Shown one piece after another: positions 16,204-25,200 of a stretch of DNA of 41,002 nt (position 1 is the stretch's first letter; each line of letters begins with the position of its first letter). A program made the position numbers and the translations under genes. This stretch comes from Glycomyces algeriensis (GTDB lineage: Bacteria; Actinomycetota; Actinomycetes; Mycobacteriales; Micromonosporaceae). Location of the stretch: NCBI RefSeq assembly GCF_027622855.1, contig NZ_JAPZVR010000021.1, forward strand, positions 30,744 to 71,745, read 5' to 3'. Under the pieces are notes generated by a model that worked only from the letters and a program-made list of their open reading frames with translations, did no database searches and was not told where the DNA came from.

Positions 16204-16359
16204 AACGCACGTCGGGAGACGTCTGCGGATCAATCGACGAGGTCGCGGCCCGCCAGTAGAAGACAGACGAGACAGATTGCGAAGCAATTGAGTCCTCAGA
16301 CAGCACTGATGCGACCGAACGTCGAGAAGACCATCGAGATGAGAGAGGAGACCGAGTTC

Positions 16360-16719
16360 ATGACCGACACCCTCATCGGACCCGAGCTGCGAGACCAGGC
16401 CCGCGAGACCGGCGGCGACCTGGCCTGCCGCGAGTACGACGCGGACCTGTGGTTCTCGGAGCAGCCCACCGAACTGGAGTTCGCCAAGTCCCTGTGCACC
16501 GACTGCCCGGTGCGGCTGGCCTGCCTGGCCGGCGCGCTCGAGCGCCACGAGCCCTGGGGCGTGTGGGGCGGCGAGATCTTCGAGAAGGGGAACGTCGTGG
16601 CCCGCAAGCGGCCCCGCGGCCGGCCCCGCAAGGACGCCGCGCTCATCGAGCAGGCCGCCCAGGCGGAGCTCGCCCAGCGGACCCGGGAACTCGCGCTCGC
16701 GGGGGTGACGGTGTCATGA
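16360..16719 (+). CDS. whiB7: WhiB7 transcriptional activator of intrinsic antibiotic resistance
   Basis: The 119-aa protein has the WhiB cluster ligands Cys23, Cys46, Cys49 and Cys55 (CTDCPVRLAC) for a [4Fe-4S] centre. The sigma-factor-contacting turn GVWGGE is at 67-72 and the AT-hook RGRPRK at 86-91; the AT-hook is what distinguishes WhiB7 from other Wbl proteins. It activates resistance and redox genes together with the primary sigma factor. The start at 16360 has GAGAGGAG 9 nt upstream; in-frame ATGs at 16339 and 16309 lie before it. Its neighbours, uvrD2 and the ABC1 kinase, match mycobacteria. A long leader with terminator precedes it and a coupled small ORF follows. Confidence 0.92.
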   Translation: MTDTLIGPELRDQARETGGDLACREYDADLWFSEQPTELEFAKSLCTDCPVRLACLAGALERHEPWGVWGGEIFEKGNVVARKRPRGRPRKDAALIEQAAQAELAQRTRELALAGVTVS

Positions 16720-16937
16720 CGGTCGACTACCTGAGCCGCCATCTCAAGAAGGATGTCGGCGCGCCGGAACTCGAAGTCCTCCTGAACGCGGAGATCGAAG
16801 CGGTCCGGCCGCTGACCGAGACGGGCTCGCTGTTCAGCGGGGTCGGACGACTCCGGATGCGGAGCCTGTGGAAGGAAGCCGGCTACGCCCGGACGCCGCG
16901 ACACACCGGACGGCACCGCCGCCGGGGCCGACTTTGA
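16716..16937 (+). CDS. Small ORF translationally coupled to whiB7
   Basis: The 73-aa ORF begins at an ATG overlapping the whiB7 stop (ATGA), so it would be translated by re-initiation. The N-terminal half is a likely amphipathic helix pair (VDYLSRHLKKDVGAPELEVL); the C-terminal end is strongly basic (RTPRHTGRHRRRGRL). A strong terminator follows 24 nt after the stop, placing it in the whiB7 transcript. No family is recognised. It could be a nucleic-acid- or ribosome-binding accessory factor, or a frame-shifted tail of no function; codon bias and tight coupling favour a real gene. Confidence 0.55.
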   Translation: MTVDYLSRHLKKDVGAPELEVLLNAEIEAVRPLTETGSLFSGVGRLRMRSLWKEAGYARTPRHTGRHRRRGRL

Positions 16938-16960
16938 CGACGCACTAACCGCGTTGGCTG

Positions 16961-16996
16961 AAGGGGTCCATCCCTGAGAGGGGATGGGCCCCTTTT
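16961..16996 (+). terminator. Terminator of the whiB7 transcript
   Basis: AAGGGGTCCATCCC pairs with GGGATGGGCCCCTT over 14 bp (one G-T pair), followed by a TTTTGTTG tail. It may also act on leftward transcripts from the ABC1 kinase gene. Confidence 0.85.
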
Positions 16997-16997
16997 G

Positions 16998-17045
16998 TTG
17001 TGCCCAGGATTGTGCTCAGGGTTGTGCCCAGGGTTGCGACCGGGA
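16998..17045. repeat. Tandem 12-bp repeats after the whiB7 terminator
   Basis: Three near-identical units (TTGTGCCCAGGA, TTGTGCTCAGGG, TTGTGCCCAGGG) and a fourth degenerate unit (TTGCGACCGGGA) lie head to tail. They are in the convergent gap between the whiB7 unit and the ABC1 kinase gene; no gene lies here. Confidence 0.6.
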
Positions 17046-17100
17046 GTGTCTGGGAGGGTCTGTGCAATTCGGACATGTGGAGGCACCCCCGAATCCATGG

Positions 17101-17216
17101 TCTCGCAGGGGTGCGACACCAAGTGGAGATGCGAGGCATGCTCATTCGTGACGGCCCCTGAACCAAGGGTGTCTCGCGGGTACGACAACGTGCGCGTATG
17201 CGAGCGGTGCTCAGCG
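17101..17216. repeat. Imperfect 46-48 bp direct repeat at the end of the ABC1 kinase gene
   Basis: Copy A (17101-17148) and copy B (17172-17216) share TCTCGC(A/G)GGG, CGACA, ATGCGAG and TGCTCA blocks in the same order. Copy B ends within the last codons of the kinase gene, so copy A may be a decayed duplication of that gene end plus flank. Confidence 0.4.
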
Positions 17217-18575
17217 GTTGGGGTCGGTGCCTTCCGGGTCCGCGAAGCCGGGGAGCCACTCCTCGAGGATCGAGCGCCACTTCGCGGTCGCGCCGAGCTG
17301 GCAGAGAACCCCGATCGAGCCCATGGTCACGCGGTGGATCAACAGGTACGCGGGCGGGAAGCTCATCTGCTTGTTCAGCTTCGCCGTCTCGGAACCCTGC
17401 CCGGTCAGCCGGGTGCTCTCCTTGCGCAGCCACTCGCGCGAGAACTGGAACTCCTCGCCCGCGATCGGCTCGAGCATCGGCTGGAGCAGTTCGAGCATCG
17501 CCTTCGCGTCGATGTCCAGGCCCGGCGGGACGAAGCCCTCGCCGCGCAGCCCGGCGACCACGTCGTCGGCCTTCCCGTCGAGGGTGAGCCGCGTCAACCG
17601 CCCGACCTGCACCGGCATGCCGCCGGGCATGCGAGCCGCCGCGCCGAAGTCGTAGACCACGAGTCGACCGTCCTCGCCTATCGCGAAGTTCCCCGGGTGC
17701 GGGTCGGCGTGCAGGAGCCCGGCGCGCTTGGGCGCCGAGAAGTGCAGGGTCGCCAACCGCAGGCCGGCCGCGTCCCGCTCCTCCTGCGTGCCCTCGGTGA
17801 TGACCTCGGACAGCGGGCGTCCGGCGATCCACTCGGTCACCAGCACTTCGCCGCTCGCGTGCACCACTTGCGGCACCACGATGAGCGGGTCGTCCAGGAA
17901 CGCCTCGGCGAACTGCCGCTGGGTGGCCGCCTCCAGCTCGTAGTCGAGCTCTTCGAGGAGCCGCTCCCGCAGCTCCACGGTGATCTTCTTGACGTCGAAG
18001 TTCGGTTGCAGCACTTTGAACATGGGGGCCATGCGCGAGAGGTGGCGCAGGTCGGAGCGGAGCGCGTCGCCCGCACCCGGGTACTGGATCTTGACGGCGA
18101 CCTGGCGGCCGTCGTGCCACACCGCGCGGTGGACCTGCCCGATGCTCGCGGCCGCGGCCGGCGCGTCGTCGAACTCGTCGAAGCGGTCGCGCCAGTCGGC
18201 GCCCATCTGCCGTTCGAGCACCCCGTGGACGCTGGCCACCGGCAGCGGGGGAGCGGCGTTCTGGAGTTTCGTCAGCGCCTGGCGGTACGGCGCGGCCAGG
18301 TGTTCGGGCAGGGCCGCCTCGAAGATCGACAGGGCCTGGCCGAGCTTCATCGCCCCGCCCTTGAGCTGCCCGAGCACGCTGAACACGTGCTCGGCGGTAC
18401 GCCGCTGCGCCTGCTCGCTCAGGATCTCGTCGGCCAGCCCGGTCACCCGCTTGCCCAGGCCCAAGGTCGCCCGGCCCGCCAGCCCCAGGGGCAGCGAGGC
18501 GAGTTTCATTCCCCGTACGATCGCCCGGCGCGGGAGGTCGTCACCCGAATGGGCCGGTCCATGCCTGTCGCTCAC
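17211..18575 (-). CDS. ABC1/AarF-family atypical kinase
   Basis: The 454-aa protein belongs to the ABC1 (UbiB/AarF/ADCK) family. It has the KxGQ motif in LKGGAMKLGQALS (71-83), an Ala-rich nucleotide loop AAAASIGQVHRA, the lysine segment VAVKIQYPG, the catalytic segment LLHADPHPGNF and the metal-binding YDFGA. It is close in sequence to the mycobacterial protein at the same locus (Rv3197), which has been linked to WhiB7-dependent macrolide tolerance. The GTG at 18575 is chosen to match the family N terminus (VRGMKLASLPLGLAGRA follows). It is transcribed toward whiB7, not with it. The substrate is unknown. Confidence 0.85.
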   Translation of the reverse strand: MSDRHGPAHSGDDLPRRAIVRGMKLASLPLGLAGRATLGLGKRVTGLADEILSEQAQRRTAEHVFSVLGQLKGGAMKLGQALSIFEAALPEHLAAPYRQALTKLQNAAPPLPVASVHGVLERQMGADWRDRFDEFDDAPAAAASIGQVHRAVWHDGRQVAVKIQYPGAGDALRSDLRHLSRMAPMFKVLQPNFDVKKITVELRERLLEELDYELEAATQRQFAEAFLDDPLIVVPQVVHASGEVLVTEWIAGRPLSEVITEGTQEERDAAGLRLATLHFSAPKRAGLLHADPHPGNFAIGEDGRLVVYDFGAAARMPGGMPVQVGRLTRLTLDGKADDVVAGLRGEGFVPPGLDIDAKAMLELLQPMLEPIAGEEFQFSREWLRKESTRLTGQGSETAKLNKQMSFPPAYLLIHRVTMGSIGVLCQLGATAKWRSILEEWLPGFADPEGTDPNR

Positions 18576-18732
18576 GTTCCCAATGCTCTCACGGCGAAGC
18601 GGCAGTTGGCGACGGCACAGGCACGCCATGTCGCCGCGTCTCGGCTCCCGCCCGGCGTCCCTGTAACGGCCCAGGCGTCCCTTACGCCTGCCGGCCCGGA
18701 GCTGCATGCCATCCACCGGGTACTGCAGCAAC

Positions 18733-18800
18733 GTCACCTCTCGGGTGCTGCGCCAAGGTCACCCTCTCGGGTGCTGTGCTGACGTCACCCTCTCGGGTGA
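18733..18800. repeat. Three 26-bp iterons, each with an internal dyad
   Basis: GTCACCTCTCGGGTG (18733), GTCACCCTCTCGGGTG (18758) and GTCACCCTCTCGGGTGA (18784) recur at 25 and 26 nt. Each unit contains CACCC-TCTC-GGGTG, so each is a small palindrome, perfect over 16 nt in the third. They lie in the 344-nt gap between the ABC1 kinase and DUF5679 genes, which are divergent. The rest of that gap (18576-18919) holds no gene that I can support; an ACGATC/GATCGT hairpin sits near 18850-18870. Confidence 0.6.
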
Positions 18801-18919
18801 AGCGGCGAGGCGGGGCTTACAGGCGTGAAATCTGTGGCATTCTGAGGCCGAACGATCGCACAGAGTGATCGTGGCAACAGGGTCTGCATCACAGACTCGC
18901 GCACAACAGGGGGAAACCA

Positions 18920-19084
18920 GTGGCTCAAGCGACGAAGACCTACACCGGATACTGCGTCAAGTGCCGCGAGAAGCGTGACTTCGAGGGCACCGTGGTCGTC
19001 TCCGACTCGGGCCGCCGGATGGCGAAGGGCACCTGCCCGGTGTGCGGCACCAAGATGAACCGGATTCTCGGCAAGGAATCGTGA
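18920..19084 (+). CDS. DUF5679 zinc-ribbon-like small protein
   Basis: The 54-aa protein contains two CxxC knuckles (YCVKC near 11-15 and CPVCGTK near 40-46) in a zinc-ribbon arrangement, with the family phrase RRMAKGTCPVCGTKMNRILGK. This matches DUF5679 proteins of actinobacteria, whose function is unknown. It starts with GTG preceded by AGGGGGAA. The three iterons at 18733-18800 lie 120-190 nt upstream and could regulate it. It is probably monocistronic. Confidence 0.85.
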   Translation: MAQATKTYTGYCVKCREKRDFEGTVVVSDSGRRMAKGTCPVCGTKMNRILGKES

Positions 19085-19229
19085 CCTCGGGGCCGGACGG
19101 CCCCACCCCCTCGTCTGATCCCATTCTGCGGGAAATCGGCGAGGGGATTTTCTTGGCATTTCACTGCTCTCACCGCAATCGCGACATCCGCGTTATGCGA
19201 TTGTCACCCCCCGGGTTTAGTGTGCGTTC

Positions 19230-19760
19230 ATGGCGCGCAAAGTGCATCCCCCCGTTGAAGTGCGGCGCTCTCCCCGACGCCGGGCAACCGTAGCGGCCTA
19301 CGAAGAACGTGGCCGCGTGGTCGTCATGATCCCTGACGCCTTCTCCGAGACGGAGGAGCAGGAGTGGATCGACCACATGCTCGCAAGGCTGCGGAAGCGA
19401 GAGGCCCGTGACGGCCGCGCGTCCGACACCGCCCTGCGAGACCGAGCCGTCAGGCTCGCCCGCCGGTACTACCCCGAGCACCCCGAATGCGCCGCCCCCA
19501 GGAGCGTTCGATGGGTCGACAACCAGCAGCGCCGGTGGGGTTCGTGCACCCCCTCGGACGGCACGATCCGCATCTCCCGGCGGATCATGATGATGCCCTC
19601 ATGGGTGATCGACTACGTCCTGCTCCATGAACTCGCGCACTTGGTCCACCCCGACCACTCGCGCCCGTTCTGGGACATGGTGGCCCGCTACTCCAAGGCC
19701 GAGCGGGCCCGCGGCTACCTCGAGGGCATCGCGGACGCCGAGGCGAGCGACCCGCGGTAG
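19230..19760 (+). CDS. YgjP-like zinc metallopeptidase (M48-related, DUF45)
   Basis: The 176-aa protein has the zinc motif HELAH at 133-137 with a third ligand probably His143 in PDHSRPFW. It also has the family hallmark VDNQQRRWGSCTPSDGTIRIS at about 97-116. This is the YgjP/SprT-like minimal metallopeptidase family. Cellular substrates are not established. No signal peptide is visible. In mycobacteria the corresponding position next to the DUF2342 gene also holds a small metallopeptidase-like gene. It converges with the DUF2342 gene across a 24-nt gap. Confidence 0.85.
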   Translation: MARKVHPPVEVRRSPRRRATVAAYEERGRVVVMIPDAFSETEEQEWIDHMLARLRKREARDGRASDTALRDRAVRLARRYYPEHPECAAPRSVRWVDNQQRRWGSCTPSDGTIRISRRIMMMPSWVIDYVLLHELAHLVHPDHSRPFWDMVARYSKAERARGYLEGIADAEASDPR

Positions 19761-19784
19761 GCGCGAGCCGGCGCCGTGCCGGGG

Positions 19785-21053
19785 CTACTTCTCGCCGGGC
19801 TCCTCGTCGTCCTCGTCCTTCGGGTCGTTGACCGCGAGCTGGTCGAACATCGACATGTCGAGGTCCTCGAGCGCCTCGGAGACCGTCGCGAACCCCTCGG
19901 GGTGCTCCAGGTCGCCCGCGCTCGGCATGAGGTCGGGGTGCGCCCAGACCGCCTCGCGGCCCTCGATGCCGCGCGCCTCGGTGAGCGAGTGCCACAGCCG
20001 GGTCGCCGCCCGCACCTTCGCCGGGTCGAGCTCGAGCCCGACCAGCGCCTCGAACGTCTGTTCGGCGGGCCCGCCGGTGGCCCGGCGCCGCCGTGCGGCC
20101 TCCATGAGCCGGTCGATCGTCGGCAGCCGGTCGCCCACGGCCTCGGCCACGACCGTGTTCACCCAGCCGGCGATGAGCGCCAGCGTCGTGCCCAGGCGCG
20201 ACAGGGCGGCCTTCTGCTGCTCGGTGTCCTCGGTCTTGAAGACCTCGCTCAGGTCGAGGGTCGCCGCGGCCTCGGGGTCCATCGGGTCCATGCCCGACAT
20301 GGCCTCTTCGATCGCGGACTCGTCGATGCGGATCTCCCGCGCGTACGCCTCCAGCGCCCCCAGCAGGTGCGCGCGCAGCCACGGCGCGTGCGTGAACAGC
20401 CGGTGCGTCGCGGCTTCGCGCAACGCCACGTACAGCCGCACCTCTTCGACCGGCAGCTCCAGGCCCTCGGCGTAAGCGGCGAGGTTCCCCGGCAGCAGCG
20501 CGGCCACGCCCGTCTTGCCCAGCGGCAGGCCGACCTCGGAAGAGGACAGCACCTCCCCGGCGAGCTTGGCGAGCGCCTGGCCCATCTGCGCCCCGAACAG
20601 GGCCGAGCCGACGCCCTTCATGACGTCGGCCATGGGGCCGAGCATCCCGGCCATCTCCTCGGGCACGAGCGTCTGCATCGCCTCGCCCATCTGGGCGGCG
20701 AGCGGCTCGGCGAGCTGCTTCCAGGAGTTCTCGGTCTGCGCGATCCACTGCTTGCGGGTCCACGCGTCAGTGGCCGTGACGCCCGAGGGCCAGTTCACGG
20801 CCGAGTCGAGCCAGAGGTCGGCGAGGCGCACGGCCTCGGCGACCTGCGCCTGCTCGGCGGGGCCGACGGTGTTCTCGGCCTTCAGCTCGGACTCGGCGAG
20901 CTGCTTGGCCAGCTGCCAGTTGACCGGACCGGAGGACAGCGACTGCGCCATCATCTGCTGCAGCTGCTGCATCATCTGCTGCACCCGCGGGTCGTTCGGG
21001 TCGGGCAGATCGCCGCCCAGGTTGCCGAAGCCGAAAGGAATGTCGGAGCCCAT
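19785..21053 (-). CDS. DUF2342 zinc-dependent metalloprotease-like protein
   Basis: The 422-aa protein begins with a Gln/Met-rich segment (PRVQQMMQQLQQMMAQSL at 22-39). It continues with the DUF2342 body, including SSEVGLPLGKTGVAALLPGN at 171-190 and the conserved REAATHRLFTHAPWL at 212-226. The family is annotated as zinc-dependent metalloproteases, though the activity is poorly characterised and the motif here is EAATH rather than a plain HExxH. It is divergent from the PDZ protease gene, as in mycobacteria. The ATG at 21053 has only a weak ribosome site. The C terminus is very acidic. Confidence 0.85.
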   Translation of the reverse strand: MGSDIPFGFGNLGGDLPDPNDPRVQQMMQQLQQMMAQSLSSGPVNWQLAKQLAESELKAENTVGPAEQAQVAEAVRLADLWLDSAVNWPSGVTATDAWTRKQWIAQTENSWKQLAEPLAAQMGEAMQTLVPEEMAGMLGPMADVMKGVGSALFGAQMGQALAKLAGEVLSSSEVGLPLGKTGVAALLPGNLAAYAEGLELPVEEVRLYVALREAATHRLFTHAPWLRAHLLGALEAYAREIRIDESAIEEAMSGMDPMDPEAAATLDLSEVFKTEDTEQQKAALSRLGTTLALIAGWVNTVVAEAVGDRLPTIDRLMEAARRRRATGGPAEQTFEALVGLELDPAKVRAATRLWHSLTEARGIEGREAVWAHPDLMPSAGDLEHPEGFATVSEALEDLDMSMFDQLAVNDPKDEDDEEPGEK

Positions 21054-21165
21054 GGGCCAACCGTACGTCAGAGTAGGGGTCCCGGGCCACGGCCCGCCGA
21101 ACTGAAGCGCCCTGTTCGCTGCGGGCCGAACGCGCCTGTGGGCTAGGGCATGTAGGCTTCCGCGC

Positions 21166-22137
21166 ATGCGAAGGCGAGGAATCACCGTCCTGTTGGGTGC
21201 GGTCCTGGTGGCCGTGCTGACCTGGCAGGCCCTGATGATGGACGTCGCCTACGTGGTCTTCAGCGACGGTCCCACCGAGGACGTCCTCGGCGCCGGCGAG
21301 GTCGACGGCGTCGAGCACCAGATCATCACGGCCGACACCGAATACCCCTCCGAGGGGCAGCTGCGCCTCACCACGGTGCGCGTCAAGCAGTCGGTGACCC
21401 TCGTTCAGGCCCTGCGCTACTGGACGTCCAATGAGTACGCGATCGTCCCGCGCGACCTGGTCTACCCTCCCGGCGAGTCCGAGGAGGAGATCGCCGAGGA
21501 GCAGGAGGCCGACTGGGCCGAGTCCCAGTCGAACGCCGAGCAGGCCGCCCTCGGGTACCTGGGCGAGCCCGCCGTCATCGAGGTCGTGGCCGACTCCGGG
21601 GGCCTGCTCGCCGGTGACGTCATCACCGCCGTCGACGGCACCGCCGTCACCTCGCTCCAAGGGCTCGCCGATTACGCCGAGAGCGAAACCACGGTGACCG
21701 TCACGCGCGCCGGAGCAAGCGTCGAAGTCCCCGGAGTGACGCTCGGCGACGCCGATCTGCAGTCCACGCACGACGATCCGTACGGCATCGAGATCGACAC
21801 CGAGGCCCTCGACATCGGCGGCCCCTCGGCCGGCCTGATCTTCGCGCTCGGCATCGTCGACCGGGTCACCGAGGGCGATCTGACCGACGGGAAGGTCGTC
21901 GCCGGCACCGGCGAGATCGACCCCGAAGGGAACGTCGGCGGCATCGGCGGCATCCAGCAGAAGATCCACGGAGCGGACGAAGCCGGCGCCGAAGTCTTCC
22001 TCTCACCGGCTTCGAACTGTTCGGACGCCGTCACCGTCGCCCCCGAAGACATGACTATTGTCAGAGTCGAGACGCTCGCAGACGCGGTCTCGGCGCTCGA
22101 GTCCCTAGCGGCCGGCGGAGAAGTCACCACCTGCTGA
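21166..22137 (+). CDS. PDZ and Lon-like (S16) membrane-anchored protease, YlbL family
   Basis: The 323-aa protein has one N-terminal membrane anchor (about 5-24), a PDZ domain (about 135-190) and an S16 Lon-type proteolytic domain. The catalytic dyad is Ser221 in IGGPSAGL and Lys266 in GGIQQKI. The active domain would face outside the membrane. YlbL-type proteases take part in envelope protein turnover and, in some bacilli, in checkpoint recovery. It starts with ATG at 21166 and is followed after 64 nt by the UPF0182 gene on the same strand, probably one operon. Confidence 0.9.
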   Translation: MRRRGITVLLGAVLVAVLTWQALMMDVAYVVFSDGPTEDVLGAGEVDGVEHQIITADTEYPSEGQLRLTTVRVKQSVTLVQALRYWTSNEYAIVPRDLVYPPGESEEEIAEEQEADWAESQSNAEQAALGYLGEPAVIEVVADSGGLLAGDVITAVDGTAVTSLQGLADYAESETTVTVTRAGASVEVPGVTLGDADLQSTHDDPYGIEIDTEALDIGGPSAGLIFALGIVDRVTEGDLTDGKVVAGTGEIDPEGNVGGIGGIQQKIHGADEAGAEVFLSPASNCSDAVTVAPEDMTIVRVETLADAVSALESLAAGGEVTTC

Positions 22138-22201
22138 CCTGCCAGTCCACGGCTCGCAAGCATCACGAGCCTGCACCGCAAGACGTGAAGGAGTTGCTGC
22201 A

Positions 22202-25200
22202 GTGGCGAACCGGACGCCCACCCCCCCACGGATGAGCCGACGAGGACGCTACGTCCTGATACTCCTGGTGGGGGCGATAGTCCTCTTGTCGGTACTGGGC
22301 TGGATCGTCGGCCTGCGCACCGACTACCTCTGGTACGACTCGGTCGGCTACACCGCCGTGTTCTCCACCATGATGTGGACCCGCCTGGGGCTCTTCGGGG
22401 TCTTCACCCTGGCGATGGCCGCCTGGTGCGGCCTCAACCTCTACCTCGCCTTCAGGTTCCGCCCCGACACCTGGCCCGCCACGAGCGAGCAGGAGGGCCT
22501 GGAACGGTACCGCGAGCTCATCTCCCCCAAGGCCGGCTGGTGGATCGGCGGCGTCGCCGTCATCGTCGGCATCTTCGCCGGCATGTCCGCGCAGAGCCGC
22601 TGGGAGACCTGGCTGCTGTTCCGCCAGGGCGGCAGCTTCGGCGAGTCCGACCCCGTCCTGCACATGGACGCCGGCTTCTACGTCTTCGAACTCCCGTTCT
22701 GGCAGTTCCTCATCGGCTTCGGCTTCGCCGCGGTCGTCGTCGGCATCCTCGCCTCCCTCAGCGCCTACTACCTGTACGGCGCCCTCCGGTTCTCCGGCAC
22801 CGGCGACCGCATGACCAACGTCGCCCGCATCCACCTCTCGGTGCTCGTGGCGCTCTTCCTGGGGCTCAAGGCCGTCGCCTACTGGTTCGACCGCTACGAC
22901 TTCACCACCCAGGACAACCAGGTCACCGGCATCGTCGGCGGCGGCTACACCGAGATGACCGCCCTCATGAACGCCAAAGAGGCGCTCATCTGGGTCTCCC
23001 TCATCGCGGCCGTCGTCATCCTCGTCTTCTCCTGGGGCTTCACAAGATCACTTGCTCTTCCCGCCGCGGCCCTCGGCCTCGTCGTGGTCACCGCGATCGC
23101 CGCCGGCGGCATCTACCCCGCCGTCGTCCGCAACTTCCAGGTCGAGCCCAACCGCCCCCAGCGCGAAGGCCCCTACGCCCAGCACACCATCGACGGCACC
23201 CGGTACGCGTACGGCATGGAGGACCTGGAGACCACCACCTACCCGGTCGCCTCCCAGCCCAACGCCGAGTCCATGGCCGCCGACCAGTCCACGGTCCCGT
23301 TCGTGCGCCTCATCGACCCGTTCGTCGTCTCCGACGCGTTCACCCAGGCGCAGCAGCCGCGCAGCTTCTACGACTTCAACGAGAAGCTCGACATCGACCG
23401 CTACACCTACACCGACGAGAACGGCGAAGAGGTCACCCAGGACTTCGTCGTGGGCCTGCGCGAACTCAACCCCGGCCAGCTCGCCGACGAGCAGCAGGAC
23501 TGGACCGTCGCCCACACCGTCTACACGCACGGCTGGGGCTTCGTCTCCGCGTCGACCACCGAGAGCGACTCGGGCGCGCCCTGCTTCACCTCGGGCGTCC
23601 TCTCCGACGACCCCGGCAACTGCCAGATCGGCAACGACATCATCGACGTCGAGAAGCCCCAGATCTACTACGGGCTCTTGAACAACGAGTACGCGATCGT
23701 CGGCGTCCCCGACAACGAGACGCCGCGCGAGTACGACCGGCCGATCGACGTCGCGGTCGCCGACGAGGACTCCTCTGAAGAGGACGCCGAGGAGATCGGC
23801 GCCGACCGGTACACCACCTTCGAAGGCGACGGCGGCATCGACATCGGCTCCGTCGGCCGCCGGCTCCTCTACGCCTGGGAGTTCCAGGAGCCCCGCTTCC
23901 TGCTCTCCGACCAGATCAACGACGAGTCGCAGCTGCTCTACAACCGCAACGTGCGCGACCGCGTCCAGCAGGTCGCTCCGTTCCTCACCGTCGAGGCCGA
24001 CCCGTACCCGGCCGTCGTCGACGGCGAGATCGTCTGGATCGTCGACGGCTACACGACGACCAACGACTTCCCCTACTCCGACCGGGTCAACCTCGCCGAG
24101 GCCACGAACGACACCTACTCCGGCCAGGGCGTCGCGAACCAGCCCTCCGAGGAGATCAACTACATCCGCTCCTCGGTCAAGGCCGTCGTGAACGCCTACG
24201 ACGGCTCCGTCGAGCTCTACGAGTTCGACGACGAGGACCCGATCCTCAAGGCCTGGAACGAGATCTACGGCGGCGACCTCGTCACCCCGAAGGAGGAGAC
24301 CCCCGAGTCCCTCGAGGCGCACTTCCGCTACCCGCAGGACCTGTTCAAGATCCAGCGCAACCTGCTCCAGCGCTACCACGTCGACGAGTCCCGCACCTTC
24401 ATCGAGGGCAGCGAGGCCTGGGCGACCCCCGAGGACCCGTCGCAGCAGTCGCCGGTCATCCAGCCGGCCTACTACGTGTACGCGACCTACCCGGAGCAGA
24501 CGCAGCCGTACTTCCAGCTCACCAGCACCTTCACGCCGAGGAACCGCGAGAACGCGCTGGCGAGCCTCATGTCGGGCTACTACGACGAGAACGGCGATCC
24601 GAAGCTCCAGATCTACGACGTCGTCGGCGGCGACGATCAATCGGTGCGGCAGATACACCAGATCATCACGTCCACATCGGAGGTGGTGACGACGCTCAGG
24701 GACGCCACGCAGGCCGGCACCACGGTCGAGTGGGGCAACCTGCTCGCGCTGCCGGTCGGCGACGGCATCCTGTACCTCGAGCCGATGTACCTGCGACGGC
24801 AGGCGGGCGGCCAGGGCGAGGACCTGCCTCGATTGACGAACGTCGCGATCAGCTACGGCGGCTACGTCGGCTTCGCGCCGACGTTCGAAGAGGCCGTGGC
24901 GATGGTGGTCGAGAAGTACGTGTCCGGCGCGCCGAGCGAGGCCGAGCAGAACGAGGGCGAGACGGACGGCGGCGAGGAGCCGACCGAGACGCCGTCGGAG
25001 ACCCCGAGCGAGACGCCTTCGACCGAGGCGCCACCGGCCGACCCGCCGGAAGTCGAGGCCGCCATCACCAGCGTCCTCGAGGCGCAGGCGGCGTACGAGG
25101 AGGCGCAGGCCTCCGGCTCGAACGAGCAGGAGGGCGCGGCCCTGGACGCACTGCTCGCGGCACTCGACGAGCTCGAGGCCGCCAGAGCGGCGGCGGGCCA

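Noticed and set aside
16197..16292. 31-codon Arg-rich ORF between the whiB7 terminator and whiB7
   Set aside because: It lacks a ribosome site and its ATG lies just past the terminator T-tract; it cannot be supported as a gene, though a role as a second leader ORF is not excluded.
18733..18800. CRISPR array
   Set aside because: Units are only 15-17 nt of conserved dyad with about 10-nt gaps, only three copies, and there are no cas genes.
18785..19173. Leftward ORFs antisense to the DUF5679 gene
   Set aside because: The zinc-ribbon protein on the other strand accounts for the coding signal and has a good start site.
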